A DNA stretch of 64,000 bases from G965216905 sp965216905 (GCA_965216905.1 OZ244213.1:2604001-2668000), one strand, 5' to 3'; counted from the stretch's first letter, positions 52,109 through 60,580 are shown. The notes: generated by a model not told the origin, from the letters alone. Numbers and translations are program-made.

Positions 52109-52154
52109 TGCGGCCCAACCTCTCAGTGTGAGTTCTCTCGCTGTGAGTTGGGGT

Positions 52155-52334
52155 TCAGGCGCCGCGCACTCGCGGAAAGCGTGTCTCGGTATGCACGTGA
52201 CACGTGGTGTTCTTGTTGTACCGAGACAGGATCGTCTGACAGCTGGAGTCGTCGCACACTCGACGCTTGTCGACGGTCTTGGGGCGCCTCCCGGAGCGCA
52301 GGATGCGAGAGCTTCGAATCGGTTGGCGGTCCAT
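52155..52334 (-). CDS. Short Cys-rich protein, putative zinc ribbon
   Basis: A 59-residue frame hidden in a longer open frame; ATG 52334 is chosen because AAGGGGAGG lies 4-5 bases upstream. The N-terminal 24 residues are basic. Then come Cys27, Cys32, Cys45 and His47 (KRRVCDDSSCQTILSRYN, TTCHVHTETRFPRVRG), a pattern seen in short actinobacterial proteins that end in a FPRxRG motif. Zinc binding is likely; the function is unknown. It is divergent from dps. Confidence 0.7.
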   Translation of the reverse strand: MDRQPIRSSRILRSGRRPKTVDKRRVCDDSSCQTILSRYNKNTTCHVHTETRFPRVRGA

Positions 52335-52459
52335 CGGACCTCCCCTTGGGTCGGCAGCTGACAGGTACCCCGAGATCAAGAGCTTCAAACCCAATTCCAA
52401 CGGAGTCGGTGAGGCCGATCGTCGCCGGCCGAGAACGAACGGGCACGGAACGCCACCAG

Positions 52460-52487
52460 TTTGACAACCAGGTGGTCCGGGTAGGGT
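52460..52487 (+). promoter_or_regulatory. Likely sigma-70-type promoter for dps
   Basis: TTTGAC (52460-52465), 16 bases, then TAGGGT (52482-52487). Transcription would begin near 52494, about 34 bases before the dps ATG. The region between 52335 and 52459 shows no gene. Confidence 0.5.
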
Positions 52488-52527
52488 CCGGTTGAGGAAG
52501 ACAAAGCAAGTGAGACGGAGGAAACAC

Positions 52528-53085
52528 ATGCCCATCGGGTTCACCACTCCCGGGTTGTCCGAGGCCGACTCGGAGGCAACGATCGAGATCCTCGAGCAGC
52601 GGCTCGCCGGTCTGATCGATATGGCCTTGACCCTGAAGCATGTCCACTGGAACGTCACCGGTCCCCACTTCATCGGTGTTCACGAGATGCTGGATCCCCA
52701 GGTCGACGCCGTCCGAGAGATGGTCGACGTGTTGGCAGAGCGGATCGCCACGCTCGGTGGCACCCCGATCGGGACACCGGGCCATATCGTGAAGGTCCGT
52801 TCATGGGATGATTACGACATCGGCAAGGGGTCGGTCGCCCAGCATCTCGGAGCGTTGGACTCGGTATTCAGGGGCCTGATCACCGACCATCGCGATGCTC
52901 AGAAGGAACTCGCCGATCTCGATCCGGTGAGCGAGGACGTCATCGTCGGCCAGACTCGAGAGTTGGAGCTGTTTCACTGGTTCGTGCGGGCTCACCTCGA
53001 GAACGCCGATGGCACGTTGGTGGTGGATGCGGACGCCAACGAGCAGGAAGGGGCCGATCAGGCGTCGGCCGCGCTCGACGACTGA
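52528..53085 (+). CDS. dps: Dps-family ferritin-like protein
   Basis: A 185-residue protein from ATG 52528 with GGAGGA five bases upstream. It has the Dps ferroxidase site shared between subunits: ALTLKHVHWNVTGPHFIGVHEMLDPQVDAV with two His, an Asp and a Glu in the expected places. Dps forms a dodecamer that stores iron, detoxifies peroxide with Fe(II), and often binds DNA. The acidic tail (DADANEQEGADQASAALDD) makes DNA binding through the C-terminus unlikely. It begins a stretch of small stress-related genes. Confidence 0.94.
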   Translation: MPIGFTTPGLSEADSEATIEILEQRLAGLIDMALTLKHVHWNVTGPHFIGVHEMLDPQVDAVREMVDVLAERIATLGGTPIGTPGHIVKVRSWDDYDIGKGSVAQHLGALDSVFRGLITDHRDAQKELADLDPVSEDVIVGQTRELELFHWFVRAHLENADGTLVVDADANEQEGADQASAALDD

Positions 53086-53187
53086 GGGACGAGATTCCGG
53101 CTCGGCGAGGGCCGCCCTCATTACACTCGCTCGCAATGGAGCTCCGGTCACACGTCCGGGGTGGAGGAAACGGAGAGGAACAGCAGT

Positions 53188-53454
53188 ATGACGCTTGGAA
53201 CAGTTCTCGTTTGGCTTCTGATCGGTTTGGTGGCGGGCTTTCTGGCACGCTTTCTCGTACCCGGTCGCGACCCCATGGGTGTCGGCGGCACGTTGGTGCT
53301 TGGACTCGTCGGCTCCCTGATCGGTGGCTTCCTTGGGGACCTGGTCTCCTCCGGCGACGACACCTTCAGCCCGGCGGGCATCATCGGGTCGATCATCGGC
53401 GCCATCATCGCCTTGCTCATCTGGAGATTCGTCAAATCCCGCAACATGGTCTGA
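53188..53454 (+). CDS. GlsB/YeaQ/YmgE-family stress membrane protein
   Basis: An 88-residue membrane protein starting at ATG 53188 (GAGAGGAA upstream). Three short hydrophobic segments with the Gly-rich pattern of the family: VLVWLLIGLVAGFLARFLVPG, GGTLVLGLVGSLIGGFLGDL and AGIIGSIIGAIIALLIWRFV. These transglycosylase-associated proteins are induced by stress in many bacteria; their biochemical role is unknown. A hairpin terminator follows 20 bases downstream. Confidence 0.9.
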   Translation: MTLGTVLVWLLIGLVAGFLARFLVPGRDPMGVGGTLVLGLVGSLIGGFLGDLVSSGDDTFSPAGIIGSIIGAIIALLIWRFVKSRNMV

Positions 53455-53473
53455 GTCGGACGCGAAACCCGCT

Positions 53474-53501
53474 GGACCCCGGTACCTGGGTACCGGGGTC
53501 C
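53474..53501. terminator. 13-bp perfect hairpin after the GlsB-like gene
   Basis: ggaccccggtacc and its exact complement are separated by two bases. No T-run follows. In-strand neighbours on both sides suggest it separates two transcripts. Confidence 0.65.
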
Positions 53502-53556
53502 GTTCGCGTCGCGAGCCACAATCGTTCGATTGGGGCATGGGTACCGTGACCGGCAC

Positions 53557-53739
53557 ATGAGCGATTGGTTTTACTGCCTCGAGCACGGGTCCGTCGAAGA
53601 GGGGCTCGGATGTCGGGCGGCCGTCCGGCTCGGCCCATATGCGACCAGTACGAAAGCGGCGGCGGCGCTGGAGATGGTCGAGGACCGCAACGACCGCTGG
53701 GAGTCGGACCCCCGTTGGAACGAAGATGACGAGCGGTGA
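53557..53739 (+). CDS. Small conserved actinobacterial protein, function unknown
   Basis: A 60-residue protein from ATG 53557. Pattern: WFYCLEHGSVEEGLGCRAAV, RLGPYATSTKAAAALEMVED, then RNDRWESDPRWNED. The Cys and His in the first block, the LGPYAT turn and the acidic tail with two Trp recall short proteins widespread in actinobacteria with no known role. Two Cys and one His could bind metal, but this is speculative. It overlaps the following transporter gene by 14 bases. Confidence 0.75.
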   Translation: MSDWFYCLEHGSVEEGLGCRAAVRLGPYATSTKAAAALEMVEDRNDRWESDPRWNEDDER

Positions 53740-54127
53740 GGCGTCGTACGCCGGTCGGTCGACGGGAGGCGGTCACTCTCTGACCAGGCTCGTGGCCGTC
53801 GGCGCGATCGGCGGCCTGCTCGCCGGGTTCTTCGGCGTCGGTGGTGGCATCGTCATGGTGCCGCTGATCATCCTCCTGTTGCGCGTCGATCGGCACACGG
53901 CGCACGCAACATCGTTGGCAGCCATCTTCGTGATCGCAGTCTCGGGAGTGGTGGCGTACGCGTCGGCGGGAGCATGGAGCATTCCGACGGGTTTGGCGCT
54001 CGGCATCGGTGGCGTCGCCGGGGGAGTGGTCGGGGCAACGCTCATGCATCGGATGTCGCCGAAAGGGTTGCAGGTTGTCTTCGCGGCGGTCCTCGTCATC
54101 GCCGGCCTGCGAATGTTGGTCGCGTGA
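53726..54127 (+). CDS. TauE/SafE half-transporter, N-type repeat
   Basis: A 133-residue membrane protein with about four helices, equal to one half of a TSUP transporter. The signature GGLLAGFFGVGGGIVMVPLI is intact near residue 28, followed by RVDRHTAHATSLAAIFVIAV and SPKGLQVVFAAVLVIAGLRM. It overlaps the next half-size gene by four bases (GTGA). Full-length members have two such halves in one chain (compare 24921-25742). The two proteins are presumed to form a heterodimer that works as one transporter; the substrate is unknown. Confidence 0.85.
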   Translation: MTSGEASYAGRSTGGGHSLTRLVAVGAIGGLLAGFFGVGGGIVMVPLIILLLRVDRHTAHATSLAAIFVIAVSGVVAYASAGAWSIPTGLALGIGGVAGGVVGATLMHRMSPKGLQVVFAAVLVIAGLRMLVA

Positions 54128-54513
54128 GTTCGCTGGTGATCGGTGCGCTGATCGGCTTGGGCGCCGGAGTGGCGTCCGGACTGGCCGGCGTCGGCGGCGG
54201 AGTGATCATGATTCCGGCGATGACGGAGCTTCTGGGGCTCTCCCAACAGACGGCCCAAGGGACGTCGCTGTTCGCCATCATCTTCACGTCGGTTGCCGGT
54301 ACATCGATCAATCTCCGGAACCGTTGGGTCGATCTGCGGGCTGCCGCCGTGATCGGTCTGGTCGGCGTCATCGCCGTCCAGGTCGGCTCCAAACTGGCGC
54401 TGCAACTCGATCAACAGTTGCTTCGCCGGCTCTTCGGTGGTCTCGTGCTGTTCAGTGGTATCCGAATGTTCTACCGGCTGGCCCGTGCGGAACGGAACCA
54501 GCCGGCGAACTGA
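54124..54513 (+). CDS. TauE/SafE half-transporter, second repeat
   Basis: A 129-residue membrane protein with about four helices starting at GTG 54124. It carries its own TSUP signature GVASGLAGVGGGVIMIPAM and the motif QQTAQGTSLFAIIFTSVAGTS. It aligns with the preceding half gene end to end, so the pair looks like the two repeats of one transporter encoded separately. The overlap with the upstream stop implies coupled translation and equal amounts. There is no sign of a frameshift joining them: both have proper N- and C-termini. Confidence 0.85.
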   Translation: MSSLVIGALIGLGAGVASGLAGVGGGVIMIPAMTELLGLSQQTAQGTSLFAIIFTSVAGTSINLRNRWVDLRAAAVIGLVGVIAVQVGSKLALQLDQQLLRRLFGGLVLFSGIRMFYRLARAERNQPAN

Positions 54514-54528
54514 GCGCGTTGGTGAGGG

Positions 54529-54906
54529 TCAGAGGTCGGTGTCGGGCTCCGGTCCGGCGTCGAACGGTGGGAGACCTCCAACCGGGGGGATCTCCTCGGT
54601 CAGGGCCTCGTGCGCGGATAGCAGCTCGTCATGCTCCGACTCCGACCGCAGATCGCGGTCGATCGACCCGAGGTCGCTGGACGTGCTGTCGTCGATTTCG
54701 CCGGTCGTCACGTCCTGAGGTTTGGTCCGGATCAGCGAACGCACGATCCAGAGGCCCGCACCGATCACGATCAACGGCAGGACCCAGCTCCACCGAAGGT
54801 CGAGCATGGCAAGCCAGGGATTGGGGGCCAGGATGAACACTGCACCGAGGCCGGCGAACAGCAGCCCGAACACGAAGGAGATTGCGTCGAATGGATGGGT
54901 TTTCAT
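54529..54906 (-). CDS. Two-helix membrane protein next to PspC gene
   Basis: A 125-residue protein with two helices (ISFVFGLLFAGLGAVFILAP and WSWVLPLIVIGAGLWIVRSL) and an acidic cytoplasmic tail of about 65 residues (TGEIDDSTSSDLGSIDRDL onward). It resembles small proteins found behind PspC/LiaF-type genes. Its ATG overlaps the PspC-gene stop by four bases, so it is translationally coupled. No catalytic residues are visible; a role in the envelope-stress system is inferred from position. Confidence 0.75.
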   Translation of the reverse strand: MKTHPFDAISFVFGLLFAGLGAVFILAPNPWLAMLDLRWSWVLPLIVIGAGLWIVRSLIRTKPQDVTTGEIDDSTSSDLGSIDRDLRSESEHDELLSAHEALTEEIPPVGGLPPFDAGPEPDTDL

Positions 54907-56450
54907 CTTGACTCCTCAACGACGAGGTCGCCTGCGTCGATCGCCACCTCGAGGGTGAGGATCGGGTCGGCGCCGGATTGATAGGTGTCTTCGAGGTCGG
55001 TTCCGAAGCTGCGGTTGTCGGGCATCCGGATACTTCCGACATCGACCGTGCCAACCACCTCGGTCGTCACGGATTCGGGGAGGACCAGGGACACGCGGCC
55101 TGCGTCGGCCGTGATCTCGACGGTCCGCGAACGCTCCAGCGTCAGCTCGCTCAGGTCGAGGCTGATCGTCCCGACGTCGATGTCGTACGAGTCATCCAGG
55201 TCTGCGGCGCTGTCGATCACGAAGTCGGCTCGGGTACGGGTGCGCGAATCCTCGGACGAGACCTCCACCTGGCCGATGCCGACGCTGGCATCGATCTGGA
55301 TGCTCCCGCCTTCGCCCGCTCGGGTCTCGGTCACCGCGACCTGGCCGACGCCGGCCGACGTCCGGCCGAAGGAGATCGCCTCGCCCAGGCGGGCCTCGGC
55401 TCGGGCGGTCACCTCGATGCCGTCGGGAACCAAGACGACCAGCTGACCAACACCCAACTCGGCGGTCAGCTCGACGTTCTCCCCGTCGAGTTCCAGGTTG
55501 CGGAGGTCGATGACCGCTTCACCGAACTCGAATTCGTACGACGAGTTCAGTTCCTCGAGCGAGGTGGGGGTCACTCGAGTGGTCGAATTGGAGAAGTCGA
55601 TGTCCTCGAATGGCGTCGCCAACAGCACGGGCATCGCCAGGATGCCGAGGAACACCAGTCCACGAGCCCGTCCCGCCCACGCTCCGACCAGTAGTCCCAG
55701 TCCAATGATGGTGACGAAGGTGCCGACGTAGTGGCGCGCAGACGGATCGAAGGAGCCGACCAGGGAGTCGAAGAGGCCGATGGATCCAACCGCCAGGAGC
55801 GCGGCCGCCACCGTCCACCGGCCGAGCGTCGATGGTTCACGACGCCGCTCGGGCCGGGGCGGTGGCGGAGGAGTCGCCCCGGCCAGAGCGGGAGGCTCGG
55901 ATCCGGGTGGTCCGGACGCCTGCTCGGTTTCGAGCCGTGACGCGATGGTTGGCGTCGCCGGCTCGTCGGCGTCGGTCACGTCCCCGTCGGTGTCCGAGAC
56001 ACTTCCGGAGTCGGTGGGCTCGGTCGGCGCTGCATCCTCGGTGAGCTTGCCGCGGTACATCAGCACACCGATCGCGGTCAGGATGGCGGCGAACATCAGC
56101 TCGGGAGAGACGACGTTGGTCGAGCCGGCCACGATCATGGCTGCGATCGCAATGAGTGCCACCGCGCCCCAGTTCCGATTGCGTTCGAAGTCGCCGATCC
56201 AGCGTTCCCCGATCGAGGTGGATGAGCCTTCTCGGGGCATGAACAGCCAGCCCAATCCGTACAGGACGAGTCCCAGGCCTCCGAACACGGCGAGGAAGAC
56301 GAATGCCAGGCGGACGAACCAGAGCGGGACGTCCAGCCAGCGCGAGATGCCGACTGCGACGCCGGCGAGGAGGTTTGCATCATGGGGTCGGTACAACCGC
56401 CCACGCGGGCGGGCCGGTCGCTGCCCCGAGTTGGGGGTTTGGGTTTCCAT
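54903..56450 (-). CDS. PspC-domain membrane protein with LiaF-like exterior domain
   Basis: A 515-residue protein (ATG 56450; 56453 is equally possible). Residues about 19-75 are a PspC domain: RLYRPHDANLLAGVAVGISR with helix FVFLAVFGGLGLVLYGLGWL. More helices follow at about 85-130 and 225-285, separated by a long acidic and Pro-rich linker. The C-terminal 200 residues are regular beta strands with repeated ELGVGQLVVLVPDG and ASVGIGQVEVSSED units, like DUF4097/LiaF C-terminal domains. It is divergent from a PspC-type histidine kinase. A sensor or partner in cell-envelope stress is likely. Confidence 0.85.
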   Translation of the reverse strand: METQTPNSGQRPARPRGRLYRPHDANLLAGVAVGISRWLDVPLWFVRLAFVFLAVFGGLGLVLYGLGWLFMPREGSSTSIGERWIGDFERNRNWGAVALIAIAAMIVAGSTNVVSPELMFAAILTAIGVLMYRGKLTEDAAPTEPTDSGSVSDTDGDVTDADEPATPTIASRLETEQASGPPGSEPPALAGATPPPPPRPERRREPSTLGRWTVAAALLAVGSIGLFDSLVGSFDPSARHYVGTFVTIIGLGLLVGAWAGRARGLVFLGILAMPVLLATPFEDIDFSNSTTRVTPTSLEELNSSYEFEFGEAVIDLRNLELDGENVELTAELGVGQLVVLVPDGIEVTARAEARLGEAISFGRTSAGVGQVAVTETRAGEGGSIQIDASVGIGQVEVSSEDSRTRTRADFVIDSAADLDDSYDIDVGTISLDLSELTLERSRTVEITADAGRVSLVLPESVTTEVVGTVDVGSIRMPDNRSFGTDLEDTYQSGADPILTLEVAIDAGDLVVEESR

Positions 56451-56583
56451 CATGGCCTCATCATGCGGCTCGACGACGGCGGTACGCCATAGGGTATGAC
56501 CCCCGCCCATCCCCGAGGTCTCAGGGCGTCTCAGGGGGAAACCCTGATTGCCGAGTCCCGTTCGGGGTGGGACCATTGGTTTG

Positions 56584-57798
56584 ATGACCGACACCGCCGA
56601 ACCCGTCGTCGACCTCGAGGAGTCGCCGCCCGATCCACTCGCAACACTGGGGATCGGTGTGAGCGACGATGACCGACTGATGACCGGGTTCGCCGCCGGC
56701 CTCGCCCACCGTCTCGGCGTTCCACCGGTCTATCTCCGCGCCGCCTTCGTCACGCTGGCAACCGTTTGGGGGTTGGGGGTCGTGCTGTACGTGGCAGGAG
56801 TCGCCGCCACGGCAGGGCAACCTCCCATCCGGAGGTCGGCGGCGGAAGCCCGGGCCCCGCAGCGCCGTGGATTGGCCCTCGCCGGCTTTGGCGTGCTGCT
56901 GGCATTGCGAGCCATGAACCTCTGGCCGGGTGATGCGGTCGTGTGGCCGGTCGCGGCCCTGGCGTTCGGGGCAGCCTTCCTCGTCGATCAGCGAGACCTC
57001 GACTCGCGCGAGGCGATTCAGTCCTTGCTCGACCCGGCCGATCGCCGGCTGCGGGTTCGCACCCTGCTCGGTGTGGGACTGTCGCTGTTCGGGCTCGTCA
57101 TGCTCGGTTCTGCTGCCGTGCCGCAGATCGGCGTGACGATGCTGGCGGTCTTGATCACCGGAGCCGGCTTCGTGCTGGCCTTCGGACCGTGGATGTGGCG
57201 GTTGTTCACCGCCCTCGGAGACGAGCGGAACGAGCGGGTCCGTCAGGAGGAACGGGCCGAGATGGCCGCCCACCTGCACGACTCGGTTCTGCAGACGCTG
57301 GCGCTGATCCAGCGAACCGACGATCCCAAACGGATGGTGACACTCGCTCGGAGCCAGGAGCGGGAGCTGCGGCGATGGCTGTACGACCGGACCCCCGATA
57401 CCGACGACGACCGCTTGTCCGACGCCTTGGTCGCTGCCGCCGGCCGGGTGGAAGAGGACTTCGACGTGCTGGTCGAGGTCGTCACCGTCGGCGACGTCCC
57501 ACTGACGGATTCGATGCGAGCGCTGGCGGGTGCCACCGGGGAAGCCCTCACCAACGCCGCCAAACATGCCAAGACCCAGCGCATCTCACTCTTCTCGGAG
57601 GCCACCGACGAGGGGGTCGACGTATTCGTGACCGATCAAGGCGTCGGCTTCGAACTCGACACCGTCGATTCCGCTCGCCGCGGCATCAGCGACTCGATCG
57701 TCGGGCGGATGGACCGGCACGGCGGCTCGGCAGCCATCGTGAGCCGGCCCGGGGAAGGTACCGAGGTGCACCTGACGATGCCGAAGGAGTCAACGTGA
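56584..57798 (+). CDS. PspC-domain sensor histidine kinase (LiaS/NarL-type)
   Basis: A 404-residue membrane kinase. The N-terminus (DDDRLMTGFAAGLAHRLGVP) is a PspC domain used as sensor, with several helices up to about residue 210. The HisKA_3 phospho-acceptor is His232 in AAHLHDSVLQTLALIQ. The ATPase domain has GEALTNAAKHAK (N-box) and VTDQGVGFEL (G1), RRGISDSIVGRMDRHGG (G2 region). It phosphorylates the LuxR-type regulator of the next gene, which overlaps it by four bases. The divergent PspC/LiaF gene is the probable regulator or target. Confidence 0.93.
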   Translation: MTDTAEPVVDLEESPPDPLATLGIGVSDDDRLMTGFAAGLAHRLGVPPVYLRAAFVTLATVWGLGVVLYVAGVAATAGQPPIRRSAAEARAPQRRGLALAGFGVLLALRAMNLWPGDAVVWPVAALAFGAAFLVDQRDLDSREAIQSLLDPADRRLRVRTLLGVGLSLFGLVMLGSAAVPQIGVTMLAVLITGAGFVLAFGPWMWRLFTALGDERNERVRQEERAEMAAHLHDSVLQTLALIQRTDDPKRMVTLARSQERELRRWLYDRTPDTDDDRLSDALVAAAGRVEEDFDVLVEVVTVGDVPLTDSMRALAGATGEALTNAAKHAKTQRISLFSEATDEGVDVFVTDQGVGFELDTVDSARRGISDSIVGRMDRHGGSAAIVSRPGEGTEVHLTMPKEST

Positions 57799-58427
57799 CG
57801 CGAGTGTTCCTGGTGGACGACCACCGCCTCTTTCTTTCCGGTGTCAGAGCCGAGCTCGACGGACGAGTCGACATCGTCGGTTCGGCGTCCGATGTCGACG
57901 ACGCCATCGACGGCATCCGCGAGACACGACCCGAAGTCGTGTTGGTGGATGTGCACATGCCGGGCGGTGGGGGTCTGTCGGTGATCGAGCAGGTGTCGGA
58001 GACCAATCCCGATGTCCGGTTTCTGGCGCTGTCGGTGAGTGACGCCGCCGAGGACGTGATCGCAATGATCCGGGCCGGCGCACGCGGCTACGTCACCAAG
58101 TCGATCTCCCCGGACGAGCTCGAGGGTGCGATCACTCGGGTCCGGGCCGGCGATGCCGTCTTCTCGCCTCGGCTGGCCGGGTTCGTCCTCGATGCGTTCG
58201 CCGACACCATCGGCGTTCCCGTCGACCCCGAACTCGATCAACTGACGCCGCGGGAGAAAGAGGTGCTGCGCCAGATCGCCCGCGGCTTCACCTACAAACA
58301 GGTGGCCCGCCGGCTCGACATCAGCGTCAAGACCGTCGAGAGCCACGTGTCGGCGGTTCTCCGCAAACTCCAGCTGTCGAGCCGGCACGAGCTGGCCCGA
58401 TGGGCCAGCAACCGTCGGATCGTCTGA
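57795..58427 (+). CDS. LuxR/NarL-family response regulator
   Basis: A 210-residue response regulator starting at GTG 57795 inside the kinase stop. The receiver has acidic pair Asp8-Asp9, phospho-acceptor Asp52 (VLVDVHMPG), Ser in ALSVSD and Lys in YVTKSIS. The C-terminal LuxR helix-turn-helix is LTPREKEVLRQIARGFTYKQ, ISVKTVESHVSAVLRKL. It acts with the PspC-domain kinase as a LiaSR-like pair and probably controls the divergent PspC/LiaF operon and the downstream LiaF-like gene. Its frame is embedded in a longer open frame that is an artefact. Confidence 0.95.
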   Translation: MTRVFLVDDHRLFLSGVRAELDGRVDIVGSASDVDDAIDGIRETRPEVVLVDVHMPGGGGLSVIEQVSETNPDVRFLALSVSDAAEDVIAMIRAGARGYVTKSISPDELEGAITRVRAGDAVFSPRLAGFVLDAFADTIGVPVDPELDQLTPREKEVLRQIARGFTYKQVARRLDISVKTVESHVSAVLRKLQLSSRHELARWASNRRIV

Positions 58428-58435
58428 CCGGAACC

Positions 58436-58930
58436 TCAGCGCCGGGTGGCGGCCCGCTCTGCGGCCGAGGTCGCCCGGAGCACCGGGCGTGCGGTGACCG
58501 TCGTGGTGCCCAGCACGACGATTGCGGTGATGGTCAAACGCCCCGAGGGTTCGTCGAGGACTTCGGGCAAGGACTGGTCGACGATCCCGGCCACGGTTCG
58601 AGTTCTCACCCGGACATGCCAGGTGTCTGGCACGATGATCTCGGCCTTCCCGAGCACGGTGAGGGATCGCAGCCGGACTCCCCTCGGATGCGCACCCGCC
58701 CGTCGCAGGTCCAGCGACGCGGAGCCACCGACCGTCGAGATGGCGGCGCGGTGCACGATGTCGGTGCCGGGTCGGAGGCTTTGATCGGTCTGGAACCACG
58801 ATCGCACGACCACCGGTTCCGCCGGATCGGCCGACTCCTTCCGCGCGGACAGTCGCCGAACGACCATCGCGGCCCCGACCGCGCCCAGGACACCCAGCAT
58901 CCCCGTCGCCGTCGCCCGGTCCACATCCAT
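58436..58930 (-). CDS. LiaF-like C-terminal-domain membrane protein
   Basis: A 164-residue protein from ATG 58930. One N-terminal membrane helix (ATGMLGVLGAVGAAMVVRRL) and a soluble beta-rich part with RLRSLTVLGKAEIIVPDTWH, the LiaF/YvqF C-terminal signature (strand-turn-strand of a surface-stress sensor). It ends nine bases from the stop of the convergent response-regulator gene. With the PspC gene and the two-component pair it completes a four-component envelope-stress set. The exact role, probably damping the kinase, is inferred from the Bacillus LiaF precedent. Confidence 0.75.
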   Translation of the reverse strand: MDVDRATATGMLGVLGAVGAAMVVRRLSARKESADPAEPVVVRSWFQTDQSLRPGTDIVHRAAISTVGGSASLDLRRAGAHPRGVRLRSLTVLGKAEIIVPDTWHVRVRTRTVAGIVDQSLPEVLDEPSGRLTITAIVVLGTTTVTARPVLRATSAAERAATRR

Positions 58931-59020
58931 CGACGGCACCCTACCTGGGGGAGTCAGCCCTGTGGGCTCGGGTGAGCGTCGAAGCCGTGCAACCTCGAGG
59001 ACCTGGGATACTCGGTGCCG

Positions 59021-60517
59021 ATGTCCCCAGATCCTCATCCCGACGTTCGCGCCGCGGCGGAGACCGTGCACCTGGAGCCGACCCTCATCGTGCTCTTCGG
59101 AGGCACCGGGGATCTGGCCCGCCGGAAGCTGCTCCCGGCGATCTATCAGCTCATGGCGCGACGCAACTTCGATGACGAGACGCTGGTGCTGGGCGTGGCC
59201 ACCTCGGACCGCAGTGACGACCAGTACCGCTCAGAGATCGTCGATGCGTTGGCGGAGGCGGGGATCGACCGGGCCGATGCCACTGCGTGGGCCCGGCGAA
59301 CGCTGTATTACGAAACGATCGACGACGGTATCGAGCCGGTGGAGAAGCGGGTGGCCGAGCTGGAGGCGATGGCCGGGCTGGGCGGGAATCGTCTCTTCTA
59401 TCTGGCGATTCCGCCGTCGGTGTTCGACGACACCGTCGAGGCACTCGGTGACTCGGTCTTGTGCCGGGGTGCGGGTTGGACTCGGGTGGTGGTGGAGAAG
59501 CCGTTCGGCATCGACCAGCCCTCGGCGGAGCATCTGAATGAGCTGCTGCACCGCTACTACGACGAAAGCCAGATCTATCGCATCGACCACTACCTGGCGA
59601 AGGAGATGGTTCAGAACCTGCTCGTCTTCCGATTTGCCAATCCGTTGTTCGAGCAGTCGTGGAACCGCGACCGCATCGAATCCATCCAGATCACCGTCGC
59701 CGAGACGCTCGGGCTCGAGGGCCGGGCCGGATACTTCGATCGCTCCGGGATCATTCGCGACATCGTGCAGAATCATCTCTTGCAGCTACTCACGCTGGTG
59801 GCGATGGAGCCGCCGGTTCGCATGAATTCCACCGCCATTCGCGACGAGAAGGTGAAGGTGCTTCAGTCGATGTATCCGGTCGACGAGGCCGCCGTGGTTC
59901 GCGGGCGCTACGTGGAAGGCCAGGTGGGCGACGAGAAGGTGATCGGGTACCTGGACGAAGATGGCGTGGCCGAGGATTCGTCCACCGAGACGTTCGCAGC
60001 CCTGAAGCTCGAGATCGACAACTGGCGCTGGCGTGGTGTGCCGTTCTACGTCCAGGCCGGCAAGCGGCTGGCCGACCGGCTGACCGAGGTGGTGGTGACC
60101 TTCAAGGAGCCGCCGGTTTGTTTGTTCGGCGACGAGGACGGTTCTTGCGAGACCCACGCCAACGTCCTCTTCATGACGCTGCAACCCAACGAAGGGTTCG
60201 ACCTGAAGTTCGACGTCAAGACGCCCGGCGAGGAGATGGTGCTGGCTTCACAGCGGCTCAGCTTTCGCTACGGCGAAGTCTTCGGCGAGCTTCCGAGGGC
60301 CTACGAGACGCTGCTGGCCGACGTCATGGCCGGTGATCAAACGCTGTTCGTCCGAGCCGACGAGGCCGAACACGCATGGCGGATCCTCTCGCCGGCGCTC
60401 GATCTCTCCGACCAACCCCAGCCGTATGCGGCCGGATCCTGGGGGCCCCACGGTGCCCGACGATTGCTGGAGCGGAACGGGCACCGGTGGGAGCGTCGCA
60501 CCCAAGGTTCTCGATAA
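59021..60517 (+). CDS. zwf: Glucose-6-phosphate 1-dehydrogenase
   Basis: A 498-residue enzyme (ATG 59021; GTG 59015 also possible). The N-terminal Rossmann fold is LIVLFGGTGDLARRKLLPA; the cofactor strand is VVVEKPFG. The catalytic block is RIDHYLAKEMVQNLLVFRFAN, with the active-site His-Asp pair; QNHLLQLLTLVAMEPP and RAYETLLADVMAGDQTLFVR complete the core. It oxidises glucose 6-phosphate to the lactone with NADP or NAD in the pentose phosphate pathway. No opcA, tal or tkt genes are adjacent. The whiB7 promoter begins five bases after its stop. Confidence 0.97.
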   Translation: MSPDPHPDVRAAAETVHLEPTLIVLFGGTGDLARRKLLPAIYQLMARRNFDDETLVLGVATSDRSDDQYRSEIVDALAEAGIDRADATAWARRTLYYETIDDGIEPVEKRVAELEAMAGLGGNRLFYLAIPPSVFDDTVEALGDSVLCRGAGWTRVVVEKPFGIDQPSAEHLNELLHRYYDESQIYRIDHYLAKEMVQNLLVFRFANPLFEQSWNRDRIESIQITVAETLGLEGRAGYFDRSGIIRDIVQNHLLQLLTLVAMEPPVRMNSTAIRDEKVKVLQSMYPVDEAAVVRGRYVEGQVGDEKVIGYLDEDGVAEDSSTETFAALKLEIDNWRWRGVPFYVQAGKRLADRLTEVVVTFKEPPVCLFGDEDGSCETHANVLFMTLQPNEGFDLKFDVKTPGEEMVLASQRLSFRYGEVFGELPRAYETLLADVMAGDQTLFVRADEAEHAWRILSPALDLSDQPQPYAAGSWGPHGARRLLERNGHRWERRTQGSR

Positions 60518-60522
60518 ATAGC

Positions 60523-60552
60523 TTGACAGGCCTGTCCGGTGCCGCGTACGTT
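60523..60552 (+). promoter_or_regulatory. Sigma-70-type promoter of the whiB7 leader
   Basis: TTGACA (60523-60528), an 18-base spacer and TACGTT (60547-60552). Transcription would begin near 60559, giving a long leader of about 295 bases before whiB7. This matches the known plan of whiB7 genes, in which a strong promoter drives a leader that is usually terminated early. Confidence 0.75.
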
Positions 60553-60580
60553 CGGAGGCACCTCGCGGAAGGAGGCAGCG

